Positions 1 to 10,631 of a DNA stretch of 34,641 nt are shown in pieces. Source of the stretch: Lawsonibacter sp. (GTDB lineage: Bacteria; Bacillota; Clostridia; Oscillospirales; Oscillospiraceae); NCBI GenBank assembly GCA_022791075.1, contig JAAVYL010000016.1, positions 1 to 34,641 on the forward strand, read 5' to 3'. The stretch's first letter is position 1. Each line of letters opens with the position of its first letter. The translations under genes were made by a program, and so were the position numbers. The notes beneath the pieces are model-generated. The model was not told the DNA's origin. It saw only the letters and a program-made list of their open reading frames with translations, and did no database searches.

Positions 1-867
1 AACAACGCCGACTGGCTGATGAAGCTGAATTATATTGAGGTTCTGCGGGACGTGGGAGCCTGCTTCTCAGTAAACAATATGCTCAGGGCGGAGTGCTATA
101 AGCAGCGTATGGAGAAGGGACTTTCCTTTCTGGAGTTCAACTATATGATCATGCAGTCCTATGACTTCTACTACCTGTTTCAAAACTACGGTTGCAACAT
201 GCAGTTCGGTGGTGATGATCAGTGGTCCAACATGCTGGGTGGTACCGAACTCATCCGTCGCAAGCTGGGCAAGGATGCCCATGCCATGACCATCACCCTG
301 CTGCTCAACTCCGAGGGCAAAAAGATGGGAAAGACTGCCAAGGGCGCGGTGTGGCTGGACCCAAACAAGACCTCTCCCTATGAGTTCTATCAATACTGGC
401 GAAATGTGGGGGATGGGGATGTCCTCAAATGCCTGCGGATGCTCACATTCCTGCCCCTGGAGCGGATCGATGAGATGGATCAGTGGGAGGGTAGCCAGCT
501 GAACACCGCCAAGGAGATCTTGGCTTTTGAGCTGACCAAACTGGTTCATGGGGAGGAGGAGGCCGCCAAGGCCCAGGAGGCCGCCAAGGCCCTGTTTGTA
601 GGCGGCGGTGATATGTCCAACGTGCCCGCCACTCAACTAACTGCCGAGGATCTGACAGACGGCGCTGTCGGTGTGCTGGACCTGATGGTCAAGTGTAAGC
701 TGGCTCCCTCCAAGAAGGAGGCACGCCGCCTGGTGGAACAGGGCGGGGTAGAGGTCAACGGAGAGAAGGTGGCTGATACCACTGCGAGTTACACCGCTGC
801 CGACTTGTCTAATGACGGCCTGATGATCAAAAAAGGCAAAAAGGTATATCATCGGGCACATATGTAG
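1..867 (+). CDS. tyrS: Tyrosyl-tRNA synthetase, C-terminal part (5' end outside window)
   Basis: Class I aminoacyl-tRNA synthetase that charges tRNA-Tyr in the cytoplasm. The reading frame is open from base 1, so the gene starts upstream; 288 residues are visible against roughly 400-420 for the family, meaning about the first 120, including the HIGH-type motif, are missing. Visible marks are the GGDDQW motif (residues 70-75 of the fragment), typical of TyrRS tyrosine-site architecture, the KMGKT form of the KMSKS loop (108-112), and a C-terminal S4 RNA-binding domain (about the last 65 residues, around [17 protein letters not shown]). The stop is followed by an imperfect hairpin. Product identity is secure; no T-box can be judged because the 5' region is absent. 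Confidence 0.96.
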   Translation, partial: NNADWLMKLNYIEVLRDVGACFSVNNMLRAECYKQRMEKGLSFLEFNYMIMQSYDFYYLFQNYGCNMQFGGDDQWSNMLGGTELIRRKLGKDAHAMTITLLLNSEGKKMGKTAKGAVWLDPNKTSPYEFYQYWRNVGDGDVLKCLRMLTFLPLERIDEMDQWEGSQLNTAKEILAFELTKLVHGEEEAAKAQEAAKALFVGGGDMSNVPATQLTAEDLTDGAVGVLDLMVKCKLAPSKKEARRLVEQGGVEVNGEKVADTTASYTAADLSNDGLMIKKGKKVYHRAHM

Positions 868-917
868 GAAAGTAGCGGGACGATAGCAGCTTTGACGGAC
901 ATTGAGCTAAAGCCTCA

Positions 918-948
918 GCACGGAGACGGGATTTTCCCATCTCCGTGC
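918..948 (+). terminator. Imperfect GC-rich hairpin after tyrS
   Basis: A 13-bp stem (GCACGGAGACGGG against CCCATCTCCGTGC, one C-A mismatch) closes a 5-nt loop, 51 nt after the tyrS stop. It is followed by only ATTTAAG, so the usual U-tract is weak. It is probably the tyrS transcription end, but an intrinsic terminator is not certain. Confidence 0.45.
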
Positions 949-991
949 ATTTAAGAACTGGCAGTTTCGATACTGTTTTGCACGAAGCGTG

Positions 992-1004
992 TTTTGTTGA
1001 CCTG
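992..1004 (+). repeat. 13-bp motif TTTTGTTGACCTG, copy A
   Basis: The motif covers the predicted -35 box (TTGACC) of the recombinase promoter. Copy C, in direct orientation, lies at 1107-1119. Copy B, inverted, lies at 1088-1100. All three match over 13 of 13 bases. Confidence 0.8.
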
Positions 1005-1025
1005 GTCTGTGTTCCGTGCTATGAT
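997..1025 (+). promoter_or_regulatory. Predicted sigma-A promoter for the tyrosine recombinase
   Basis: TTGACC (997-1002), a 17-bp spacer and TATGAT (1020-1025) match the vegetative promoter pattern. The expected start is near 1032, giving a leader of about 130 nt that contains the inverted repeat at 1088-1119. The -35 box lies inside repeat copy A, so a protein binding that motif would compete with RNA polymerase. Confidence 0.6.
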
Positions 1026-1087
1026 GATAACCAGGCTCAAAAAGAGATAGAAAGGAGGGAGGCCGGGCCCTTAAATAAGCATATATA

Positions 1088-1119
1088 CAGGTCAACAAAA
1101 TAAAAATTTTGTTGACCTG
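1088..1119. repeat. Inverted repeat, copies B and C of the 13-bp motif
   Basis: CAGGTCAACAAAA (1088-1100) and TTTTGTTGACCTG (1107-1119) are perfect inverted copies around a 6-bp spacer; counted as a hairpin the arms extend to 14 bp with an AAAA loop. The 13-6-13 layout resembles a paired-arm site for a tyrosine recombinase or a dimeric regulator. It sits 41 bp upstream of a tyrosine recombinase gene. No U-tract follows, so it does not look like a terminator. Confidence 0.85.
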
Positions 1120-1160
1120 AGTGGAGGCGAATTGCTCATTTTAAGGGCTCCAGCCTGTTT

Positions 1161-2156
1161 ATGGACTATCGCACCGAAGCGCCACCTGTCCTCCGGGATT
1201 TTCTGGTTTATCACGAGACCATCCAGGGACATTCCCGAAAAACAGTTGACGAATACTATTTAGACCTGCGTAATTTTTTCCGTTTTCTCAAGCATGACAA
1301 AAAACTGGTTCCTCAGGATATCCCGCTGGATGAGATTTCGATTGATGACGCAGACCTGGCACTGGTTCGTGATGTGACGTTGACAGACATCTATTCCTAT
1401 ATGAACTACCTGTCCCGGGACCGTGGTCTGAACAATACATCCCGGGCCCGCAAGGTTGCCACCATCCGTTCCTTTTACAAATACCTCACTAACAAGGCAA
1501 AGCTGCTGGAGATTAATCCGGTTCAGGATTTGGATTCGCCACACTTGAAAAAGGCCCTGCCCAAGTATCTGAATCTTGAGGAAAGCATCACCCTTTTAGA
1601 CAGTATAGACGGTAAGAATTCCAGTCGGGACTACTGTATTTTGACCCTGTTTCTCAACTGCGGCCTGCGTATCTCCGAACTGGTTGGACTTAATAAAACA
1701 GATATTCGAGGCGATCAGCTACGGGTTCTGGGTAAGGGCAGCAAGGAACGGATGCTCTACCTGAACGATGCCTGCCAGCAGGCGCTGGAGGATTGGCTCA
1801 CAGAACGGGATACCTTGACGTTAGTAGATCAGAACGCTCTGTTCGTTACCCTCCAGAACCGCCGGCGTATCTCCACGGCAGCGGTCCATAAGCTGGTGAA
1901 AAAGCATCTGGCTGCTGCCGGGCTGGATAGTTCCCAGTACTCCTCCCATAAGCTGCGTCACACTGCAGCCACCTTGATGCTGCAAAACGGCGTAGATGTG
2001 CGCACCCTTCAGGAGGTGCTTGGCCACGATCATCTGAACACCACCCAGATTTACACCCATGTGGACAGTGACGCTCTGCGTGCCGCTGCAAAAGCCAGCC
2101 CGCTGGGGGGCGTAAGACAGCGAAAAAGACCAAAAAAAGAGGAAAAAGACGGATAA
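1161..2156 (+). CDS. Tyrosine recombinase, XerC/XerD type
   Basis: Site-specific DNA strand-exchange enzyme, 331 residues, somewhat longer than the usual 295-310 of Xer proteins because of a basic C-terminal tail (RQRKRPKKEEK). The N-terminal SAM-like core-binding domain covers about residues 8-115. The catalytic domain follows with the expected residues: R170 in CGLRISEL, a lysine in the GKGSKER hairpin (about 192-195), H263 and R266 in SSHKLRHTAA, H289 in LGHDH, and the nucleophile Y298 in TQIYTH. The start is uncertain: the ATG has only a weak AAGGG upstream, and no better in-frame start was found. The gene is alone, without phage or integrative-element genes, so it may be a housekeeping Xer protein or a local invertase acting on the nearby repeats. 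It converges on the DUF362 gene across a shared terminator. Confidence 0.9.
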   Translation: MDYRTEAPPVLRDFLVYHETIQGHSRKTVDEYYLDLRNFFRFLKHDKKLVPQDIPLDEISIDDADLALVRDVTLTDIYSYMNYLSRDRGLNNTSRARKVATIRSFYKYLTNKAKLLEINPVQDLDSPHLKKALPKYLNLEESITLLDSIDGKNSSRDYCILTLFLNCGLRISELVGLNKTDIRGDQLRVLGKGSKERMLYLNDACQQALEDWLTERDTLTLVDQNALFVTLQNRRRISTAAVHKLVKKHLAAAGLDSSQYSSHKLRHTAATLMLQNGVDVRTLQEVLGHDHLNTTQIYTHVDSDALRAAAKASPLGGVRQRKRPKKEEKDG

Positions 2157-2160
2157 AACA

Positions 2161-2200
2161 AGTAAAACCAGCCTGCATTGCGGCGCAGGCTGGTTTTACT
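2161..2200. terminator. Bidirectional terminator between convergent genes
   Basis: A perfect 16-bp stem (AGTAAAACCAGCCTGC with its complement ending 2200) encloses an 8-nt loop. The outer A/T part supplies a T-run on either strand. It lies 4 nt after the recombinase stop and abuts the stop codon of the DUF362 gene on the minus strand. Confidence 0.9.
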
Positions 2201-3331
2201 TTACATCTCAATCAGCTCATATTTTCGGGAGCCCAGACCAATCTTCTCAGCGTGAGCCAGGCAGCTGCGCCACTCCGATTCCGGGGTGGAGTTCGTGAAA
2301 TGGTCATGGTGGTCGTGGAACTCCGGGTCAGCCAGGTGTCTGGCCAGCTGACTGCCCGGCATAGGCTGAGCAGCCAGACAGGCATCCACACAGGCCTGGT
2401 CCAAGGCCGGCGGGTCGGTTGAGGCAAACATGCCCAGATTAGGCAGGATGGGCACATCATTCTCCCCATGGCAGTCACAGTTGGGTGACACATCTACAAT
2501 CAAAGAGATATGGAATTGAGGCCGTCCGTCCACCACGGCTTTGGTATACTCTGCCATGCGGCAGTTCAGGGCCGCCTGGGCGTTGTCGTTGGTGAAGTAG
2601 ATGGCGTCGAAGTTGCAGGCCCCCAGGCAGCGGCCGCAGCCCACGCAGTGGGCGTCATCCACGTGCATTTTTCTTGTCTCCTCATCAAAGACCAAGCCGC
2701 TGTTGGCGCACTCCCTCTGGCAGCGCATACACCCGCGGCAGGCATCAGAATTGATCTTGGGCTTGCCGCTGGCGTGCTGCTCCTTCTTCCCTGCCCGGGA
2801 GCCGCAGCCCATACCAATATTTTTGATGGTACCGCCAAAGCCGGTCATCTCATGGCCTTTAAAATGGGTCAGGCTGATAAACACGTCAGCATCCATGATT
2901 GCCCGGCCGATCTTGGCCTTTTCCACGTATTCGCCGCCCTCTACTGGAATCTCAACATCGTCTGTTCCCTTCAATCCGTCGCCAATGAGGATGGGACAGC
3001 CCACCGTCAGCGGTGTAAAACCATTCTGCCAGGCGCATTCCAGGTGCTCCAGCGCATTCTTCCGGCTGCCAGGATACATAGTATTACAGTCGGTGAGGAA
3101 GGGCTTGCCCCCCAGCTCCTTGACCACGTCCACTACAGCCCGGGCATAATTAGGCCGCAGATAACTGATATTTCCCAATTCACCGAAATGGATTTTGATG
3201 GCCACAAATTTGCCATCCAGGTCCAGCTCCTGAATTCCCGCCTTTTTGATCAGCTTTTTCAGCTTGGTCGGCAGGCCGTCTCCAAAGGCCTGGGTGTGAA
3301 AATCAGTAAAATAAACCTTTGATATCTGCAT
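2201..3331 (-). CDS. DUF362 domain protein with two [4Fe-4S] clusters
   Basis: A 376-residue cytoplasmic iron-sulfur protein. The N-terminal two thirds (about 1-190) match the DUF362 fold, with the HFGELGN and LTHFKGHEMTGFGG blocks. A bacterial-type ferredoxin insert follows, with Cys198/201/204/208 (CRGCMRCQREC) and Cys229/232/235/239 (CVGCGRCLGAC), each a CxxCxxCxxxC cluster ligand set. The remaining C-terminal part completes the DUF362 domain. The family is common in anaerobic Clostridia and presumed to act in electron transfer, but its substrate is unknown. The ATG has an excellent site (AAGGAG, 8 nt). The gene has its own promoter in the gap after the DMT transporter and ends in a strong shared terminator, so it is probably monocistronic. 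Confidence 0.88.
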   Translation of the reverse strand: MQISKVYFTDFHTQAFGDGLPTKLKKLIKKAGIQELDLDGKFVAIKIHFGELGNISYLRPNYARAVVDVVKELGGKPFLTDCNTMYPGSRKNALEHLECAWQNGFTPLTVGCPILIGDGLKGTDDVEIPVEGGEYVEKAKIGRAIMDADVFISLTHFKGHEMTGFGGTIKNIGMGCGSRAGKKEQHASGKPKINSDACRGCMRCQRECANSGLVFDEETRKMHVDDAHCVGCGRCLGACNFDAIYFTNDNAQAALNCRMAEYTKAVVDGRPQFHISLIVDVSPNCDCHGENDVPILPNLGMFASTDPPALDQACVDACLAAQPMPGSQLARHLADPEFHDHHDHFTNSTPESEWRSCLAHAEKIGLGSRKYELIEM

Positions 3332-3364
3332 ATGTATATCTCCTTCACGTTAATTGTACCTGGA

Positions 3365-3395
3365 ACTATACCATATAAAGTATACTTTAAGTCAA
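3365..3395 (-). promoter_or_regulatory. Promoter of the DUF362 gene with a palindrome in a 19-bp spacer
   Basis: On the minus strand, TTGACT (3395-3390) and TATAGT (3370-3365) are separated by 19 bp, longer than optimal. The spacer contains the perfect 14-bp palindrome TAAAGTATACTTTA (3376-3389). A dyad inside an overlong spacer is the layout of promoters activated by MerR-family regulators. That reading is an inference; no regulator gene is nearby. Confidence 0.5.
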
Positions 3396-3416
3396 GGGGG
3401 AATATGGAACTTTCAA

Positions 3417-4355
3417 TTAAACTTCTCGTTTTGCCTCCAAAATCCCTGGGATAATCGCGCACAGCGAGCCGAGCACAATCAGCGTCACCCCTGCCAGCAT
3501 ACTGGAGGAAATCTCCTCCCCATGGAGCTGCCACGCCAGGATTGGAGACAGAGCCGGCTTAAAAAAGTAGACCAGAGAGACCACGCTGGCCGGCTGATAT
3601 TCCATAGCCAGAAAGTAGCAGCAAAAGCCGATCCCCGCCACTCCTACCGACACAAAGAGCACATAGGGCAAATTTGCCGCAGTGTATCCGGCTAAAACAG
3701 GAATATCCGCAAACCCCTCCAATCCTATAGACCGGAACAGCTCTGCCACTGCCGGGATATGGGTCATCAGAATGAATGCCAGGACAATCAAGCTGCCGAA
3801 CAGGAAGCTGAAGCAGGTGACCACTGCCCCGCCAAATTCGACGCATTTGCGTTTCCCCATCACGCCGTACAGCGAAAACAGCAGGGTGGCCAGCAGGGCC
3901 AGCAGTACTCCGGTCATGTTCAATTTGGTGTCCCAGGGGCTGATAATCACGATTGTTCCGATAATCTCCAGGGCCAACGCAGCGATATGCCGGGGCTTGA
4001 TAGGCTCCTTTAAAAGGAAAAACGCCAAAAAAACAACGAATACCGGATTACAACTGAACAGCACCGCCGCCACAGCCGAATTGGTATAGCTCACTGCCAT
4101 ATGGAGGATAGGCATACTCAGGGCAATACCCGTCAATCCCAGCAGAGCGAAGAAAGCCATACTCCCGCTGTCCAGCCGTTTTCCCCGCTTTTTCAGGGTA
4201 CGCAGGGCGATGGGAAGCAGAAAGAGAAATCCAATGAAAAAACGGCACAAAGTCAGTTGTACGGAATTGATCTGCCCGGCAATATACTTCAGTACTACCT
4301 CATAGGAGGTGAACATCACCACTGCCACAGCAATATAGAGATATCCTCTTTTCAT
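3417..4355 (-). CDS. EamA/DMT-superfamily transporter
   Basis: A 312-residue integral membrane protein with about ten predicted helices arranged as two EamA repeats. The first begins with YIAVAVVMFTSYEVVLKYIAG and contains the RFFIGFLFLLPIAL segment. The second begins near NMTGVLLALLATLLFSLYG, and the last helix is near SMLAGVTLIVLGSLCAIIPG. Family members export or import small metabolites such as amino acids or nucleosides; the substrate cannot be read from the sequence. The ATG has a GGGAG site. The gene starts 22 nt after the ligA stop and is probably the last gene of the VanZ-ligA unit. The physiological link to ligA is not obvious. Confidence 0.85.
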   Translation of the reverse strand: MKRGYLYIAVAVVMFTSYEVVLKYIAGQINSVQLTLCRFFIGFLFLLPIALRTLKKRGKRLDSGSMAFFALLGLTGIALSMPILHMAVSYTNSAVAAVLFSCNPVFVVFLAFFLLKEPIKPRHIAALALEIIGTIVIISPWDTKLNMTGVLLALLATLLFSLYGVMGKRKCVEFGGAVVTCFSFLFGSLIVLAFILMTHIPAVAELFRSIGLEGFADIPVLAGYTAANLPYVLFVSVGVAGIGFCCYFLAMEYQPASVVSLVYFFKPALSPILAWQLHGEEISSSMLAGVTLIVLGSLCAIIPGILEAKREV

Positions 4356-4377
4356 TGGAGCTCTCCCTCTTCTTATC

Positions 4378-7033
<2,656 letters not shown>

Positions 7034-7098
7034 GTGGTTTCTCTCCTTTGTTATCCCTGTTATCATTTGTATTGATCAATGCCGGATATTTTTCCATG

Positions 7099-7127
7099 AT
7101 TAAAATGACCGGATGAGTAGCTGTCAA
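7099..7127 (-). promoter_or_regulatory. Sigma-A-type promoter for VanZ-like gene, ligA and DMT transporter
   Basis: On the minus strand, TTGACA (7127-7122) and TTTAAT (7104-7099) are separated by 17 bp. It is the only good match in the gap after yunB and would give a leader of about 60 nt before the GTG at 7033. Confidence 0.65.
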
Positions 7128-7165
7128 AAGGATAACCCCGCAGCAAATAAAAGGTTGTCAAATGT

Positions 7166-7852
7166 TCACTGCTGTCCCAGCTGCAAATAGGTGTCCGGCA
7201 CCCGGCCCACAATCACTGTCTCAGCCACGCACAGCCGGGTGTGAAGTTCAGTCTCCACCTCACCGCCGGGGAGCAGCAGCTTCATGGGTACTGTCACCTC
7301 CATCCAGATGCGGTGAAGGGTCTGGTTGACTCCGGCGGAGGTGAACTGGCTGTCAAACTCCGCACGCACCGTTCCCACGGTCATAGCCCGCGTCTTCAGC
7401 GCGGGTCCTTTGGCCCACAGGGGCTCCAGATCAAACAGGCTGCCCAGGGGAACCTGAATGTCAGACACATCCGCCTTCTCCAGTGCCTCTAAAATGGCGG
7501 CGGTCAGCTCCGCCCGGAGCAGGTTCATGCGAGCCATATCTGTGGTCAGAGCAGTGATAGCGCCCCCTTCATCCCGCTGTATGGTAATAAAATCGCTGTA
7601 CCCCACCTGCCGGGCGGCCAGGTCAGCAGTGACAGCCTCTTCCACCACTGCGGTCATAGTATTCCGGGCTTGGGCGGAGGCGATTTCCGCCACCACAGGG
7701 CGCAGCCTGGCCTCCAGCAGCATAATCAGAGACGCAGAAACCAGCAGGGCCACGGCCAGGGTGAGAAAGGCGGGAGATACGGAATGGCTGCCCATCCACA
7801 CAGGCCGCCGCATCCTCCGGGAGAGATCCCGGCGCCAAGGCGACATCCCCAT
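7166..7852 (-). CDS. yunB: Sporulation protein YunB family
   Basis: A 228-residue protein with a basic N-terminus, one membrane segment (about residues 30-45, FLTLAVALLVSASLIMLL) and an outward-facing remainder. The family's conserved core is visible: RPVVAEIASAQARN, a YSDFITIQRDEGG block, the DIQVPLGSLFDLEPL segment and the terminal VPDTYLQL. In Bacillus subtilis YunB is made in the mother cell under sigma-E and is needed for normal spore formation; its biochemical role is unknown. Two ATGs lie two codons apart, with a purine-rich GGTGAGG just upstream. The gene follows the PLP-lyase gene by 45 nt. No convincing sigma-E promoter was seen, but a weak one could be missed by eye. Confidence 0.85.
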   Translation of the reverse strand: MGMSPWRRDLSRRMRRPVWMGSHSVSPAFLTLAVALLVSASLIMLLEARLRPVVAEIASAQARNTMTAVVEEAVTADLAARQVGYSDFITIQRDEGGAITALTTDMARMNLLRAELTAAILEALEKADVSDIQVPLGSLFDLEPLWAKGPALKTRAMTVGTVRAEFDSQFTSAGVNQTLHRIWMEVTVPMKLLLPGGEVETELHTRLCVAETVIVGRVPDTYLQLGQQ

Positions 7853-7897
7853 ATCCTCACCCCCTATAAGGTCAGGATATTCCGGATGCGGCTTGGA

Positions 7898-9145
7898 CTA
7901 TTCCCCCAGCAGCTCCTGCACCGCCAACAGGACGCCCAGCTTTCCGGACTCAAAGGTCAATCCACCCTGAAGGTAGACGGTGTAAGGCTCCCGCATAGGG
8001 GCGTCGGCAGACAGCTCGATAGACGCCCCTTGGACAAAGGCCCCGGCGGCCATAATAACCTGGCAGTCATAACCTGGCATGTCCCAGGGCTCCGGCGTGA
8101 CGTAGGAATCTACCGGCGCACCAAATTGGATTCCCTTACAGAATTTTTTCAGGGCCTCCGGCACTTTCATGTGTATCATCTGAATAATGTCGTGACGGAC
8201 AGCGGAGGAGTGGGGCTCCGTCTCATACCCCAGCAGCTCCATCACCTTGGCGGCAAAGACAGCGGTTTTTACCGCCTGGGCCACCGTATGGGGGGCCAGG
8301 AAGAGCCCCTGATAGAGCAGACGGTTCTGTCCCAGAGTACAGCCGCACTCCCCGCCGATACCCGGCACGGTGAGCCGCATGGCGGCCCCCTCCACCAGGT
8401 CCCGCCGTCCGGCGATATAGCCGCCAGTGGGAGCCAGGCCTCCGCCGGGGTTTTTAATGAGAGACCCTACAACCAGGTCAGCCCCCACATGGGTGGGCTC
8501 AAGGGTTTCCACAAATTCACCGTAACAGTTATCTACCAAAATAGCGGCGTTGGGATTGGCCGACTTGATGACAGCACACATCTCCCCAATCTCCGCTACA
8601 GAAAGGGAGGCCCGGGTGGAGTAGCCCCTGGACCGCTGGATAAGCACTGCCTTCACCTGAGGGTCACCCGCAGCCTTGGCAATCCCTTCCAGATCCGGCC
8701 TGTTGTCACGGAGCTCCACCTGACGGTACGTTACCCCGTAATCCCTCAGGGAACCAGGCCCCTTGTCCACTGCGCCCACCACACCCAACAAGGTGTCGTA
8801 TGGCGCTCCCACAGCGGAGACCAGCACATCCCCCGCCTTCAGTGCACCGAACAGAGCACAGGCAATGGCGTGGGTACCATTGACAAACTGGATGCGCACT
8901 AATGCCGCCTCAGTGCCGAAAAGATCAGCGTAGATCTCATCCAACTTCTCCCGGCCCAGGTCGTCATAGCCGTAGCCAGTGGTACCGGCAAAATACCCGT
9001 CTGCCACCCGGTGCTTTTGAAATGCGGATAATACCCGTGCGGTATTCTCCTCTGCGGCAGCGTCAATACGGGCAAATTCTTCTGTCAACTGTCTCTGAGC
9101 CTGAGCTCCCAAGGACTTCACACGGTCTTTAATCTGTAATGTCAT
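7898..9145 (-). CDS. ynbB: PLP-dependent lyase, aluminium-resistance/methionine gamma-lyase-like family (YnbB)
   Basis: A pyridoxal-phosphate fold type I enzyme of about 415 residues, close to the length of Bacillus YnbB. The family is annotated as cystathionine beta-lyase-like or aluminium-resistance protein, and its natural substrate is unclear. Evidence includes the cofactor-binding region around NGTHAIACALFGAL, the conserved VKAVLIQRSRGYSTR block, the DNCYGEFVE aspartate motif that would bind the pyridine nitrogen, and the lysine in VVGSLIKNPGGG as the likely Schiff base. The open frame runs to a TTG at 9172 with no ribosome binding site. The ATG at 9145 (protein MTLQIKDRV) is favoured, although its AGGA is 12 nt away. 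The gene lies 65 nt after murD. Confidence 0.85.
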   Translation of the reverse strand: MTLQIKDRVKSLGAQAQRQLTEEFARIDAAAEENTARVLSAFQKHRVADGYFAGTTGYGYDDLGREKLDEIYADLFGTEAALVRIQFVNGTHAIACALFGALKAGDVLVSAVGAPYDTLLGVVGAVDKGPGSLRDYGVTYRQVELRDNRPDLEGIAKAAGDPQVKAVLIQRSRGYSTRASLSVAEIGEMCAVIKSANPNAAILVDNCYGEFVETLEPTHVGADLVVGSLIKNPGGGLAPTGGYIAGRRDLVEGAAMRLTVPGIGGECGCTLGQNRLLYQGLFLAPHTVAQAVKTAVFAAKVMELLGYETEPHSSAVRHDIIQMIHMKVPEALKKFCKGIQFGAPVDSYVTPEPWDMPGYDCQVIMAAGAFVQGASIELSADAPMREPYTVYLQGGLTFESGKLGVLLAVQELLGE

Positions 9146-9210
9146 TATACTTGTCAATCCTATCTGTATCAAGTCGTTTCTTTTGTTTCTCGCCGCTTTT
9201 GCCCGAGGGC

Positions 9211-10596
9211 CTACAGCTCATTCACAAGCTGCTTGAACACCTTGCCCCGTTCCATAAAATTCTTGAACTGGTCAAAAGCAGCACAGGCCGGTGAGAGCAC
9301 AACCACGTCACCGGAACCGGCACAGTCCCTCGCGGCAGTCACGGCGGCAGCCAGGTTTTCTGTCTCTAAAATCCTTATACCACTGGCGGGGTACCCCTCT
9401 GACTCCTCCACTGCCTTTCGGATAGCGGGAGCTGTAGCGCCGGTAAGGATTAAGACCTTGACCTTTTCCACCATAGCTGCGCCAAGAGCAGTAAAGGGAA
9501 CTCCCTTGTCGTAGCCTCCGGCAATAATGATCAGCTTTTGATCAAAGGAATCCAGACAGGCCATGGTCCGGGTGGGGCTGGTGCCTATGGAATCGTTGTA
9601 ATAGCGCACCCCGTTCAGCTCCCGCACCAGCTCGATGCGATGCTCCACCCCGGTAAACCGCTGCGCCACTGCCCGGACGCACTTGTCAGGCACAATACCA
9701 TCCACTGCGGCAATAGCGGCCATGTAGTTCTCAACGTTGTGGACGCCAGGAATCTGGATATCCGCCAGCGGCAGGACCTCCCGGCTGCCCATATCGTTAG
9801 TCAGCCATATGGCGCCGTCCCGGAGGTATACCCCCTCCTCCAGCTTCTGCTTGCGGCTGAACAACATGGCCCGGCCCACGGCGGCCTTGGCCAAGGAACG
9901 GGTGATATCGTTGTCGGAATTAAAGACGGCTCGATCCTCCGGCTTTTGGTGACAGAAGATGTTCAGCTTGGCGCTGGTGTATTCCTCCATGGTGTGGTGA
10001 TAGTCCAGATGGTTGGGGGACAGATTGGTGAATACCGCCACATTTGGGCTGCGATCCATGGTCATCAGCTGGAAGGAGGACAGCTCCACCACAGCCACGT
10101 CCTCCGGAGTCATGCCGTCCACATCGGGGAGCAGGGGCTTTCCGATATTGCCCCCCAGGTAGACGTTCCGTCCCGCCTCCTTTAAAAATTCGCTGATCAG
10201 GGTAGTGGTTGTGGTCTTGCCGTCACTGCCGGTCACACCGATAATCTTGCAGGGACAAAGCTGGAAAAACAGCTCCATCTCAGAGGTAAGATGACGTCCC
10301 TCCTCCACAGCTTTTTTCAGCTCTGGGGTGTTGGGGCTGAGACCTGGCGTGCGGAAAATAACGTCAAATTTGTGTATTTTGGCCAGGTAGTCAGGGCCCA
10401 GCCGCAGCTTGGCCCCCAGACTTTCCAGCTCAGAGGCCTGCTCCTCTACCCTCTCTCTGGGGGATTTATCACAGATGGTTACCTTCAGGTCCGCCCGGAG
10501 AAGGGTGCGGATCAAAGGGGTATTGCTCACTCCCATACCGATGACAGCAATGGATTTTCCCCGCAGAGTTTCTAAATATTCAGACATGGTGGACAT
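9211..10596 (-). CDS. murD: UDP-N-acetylmuramoyl-L-alanine--D-glutamate ligase MurD
   Basis: Cytoplasmic ATP-dependent amide ligase that adds D-glutamate to UDP-MurNAc-L-Ala in peptidoglycan precursor synthesis. It has 461 residues, normal for MurD. An N-terminal Rossmann-like UMP-binding domain (SIAVIGMGVSN) is followed by the Mur-ligase P-loop GSDGKT at 123-128, the central NLSPNHLDYHHTMEEY block, and the C-terminal domain with the YNDSIGTSPTRT signature. The ATG at 10596 has AAGGAGG 7 nt upstream and is chosen over the longer open frame to 10641. The gene stands outside any dcw-type cluster of mur/fts genes and has its own promoter. Confidence 0.96.
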   Translation of the reverse strand: MSTMSEYLETLRGKSIAVIGMGVSNTPLIRTLLRADLKVTICDKSPRERVEEQASELESLGAKLRLGPDYLAKIHKFDVIFRTPGLSPNTPELKKAVEEGRHLTSEMELFFQLCPCKIIGVTGSDGKTTTTTLISEFLKEAGRNVYLGGNIGKPLLPDVDGMTPEDVAVVELSSFQLMTMDRSPNVAVFTNLSPNHLDYHHTMEEYTSAKLNIFCHQKPEDRAVFNSDNDITRSLAKAAVGRAMLFSRKQKLEEGVYLRDGAIWLTNDMGSREVLPLADIQIPGVHNVENYMAAIAAVDGIVPDKCVRAVAQRFTGVEHRIELVRELNGVRYYNDSIGTSPTRTMACLDSFDQKLIIIAGGYDKGVPFTALGAAMVEKVKVLILTGATAPAIRKAVEESEGYPASGIRILETENLAAAVTAARDCAGSGDVVVLSPACAAFDQFKNFMERGKVFKQLVNEL

Positions 10597-10631
10597 GGAA
10601 CGTCCTCCTTCCATTGTTTTTCCAAATAAAT

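Noticed and set aside
1088-1119. Inverted repeat read as a terminator or as the chromosomal dif site
   Set aside because: There is no following T-run and it lies inside the leader of a gene, so termination is unlikely. Its perfect symmetry and sequence do not resemble known Firmicutes dif sites, so dif is not called.
1161-2156. Integrative element or prophage boundary suggested by the recombinase
   Set aside because: Flanking genes are housekeeping on both sides, with no excisionase, relaxase, phage genes or tRNA attachment site in the window.
7670-8902. 410-codon plus-strand frame opposite yunB and ynbB
   Set aside because: It crosses two well-supported minus-strand genes and their gap, and its translation has low-complexity His/Gln/Gly-rich composition typical of antisense frames.
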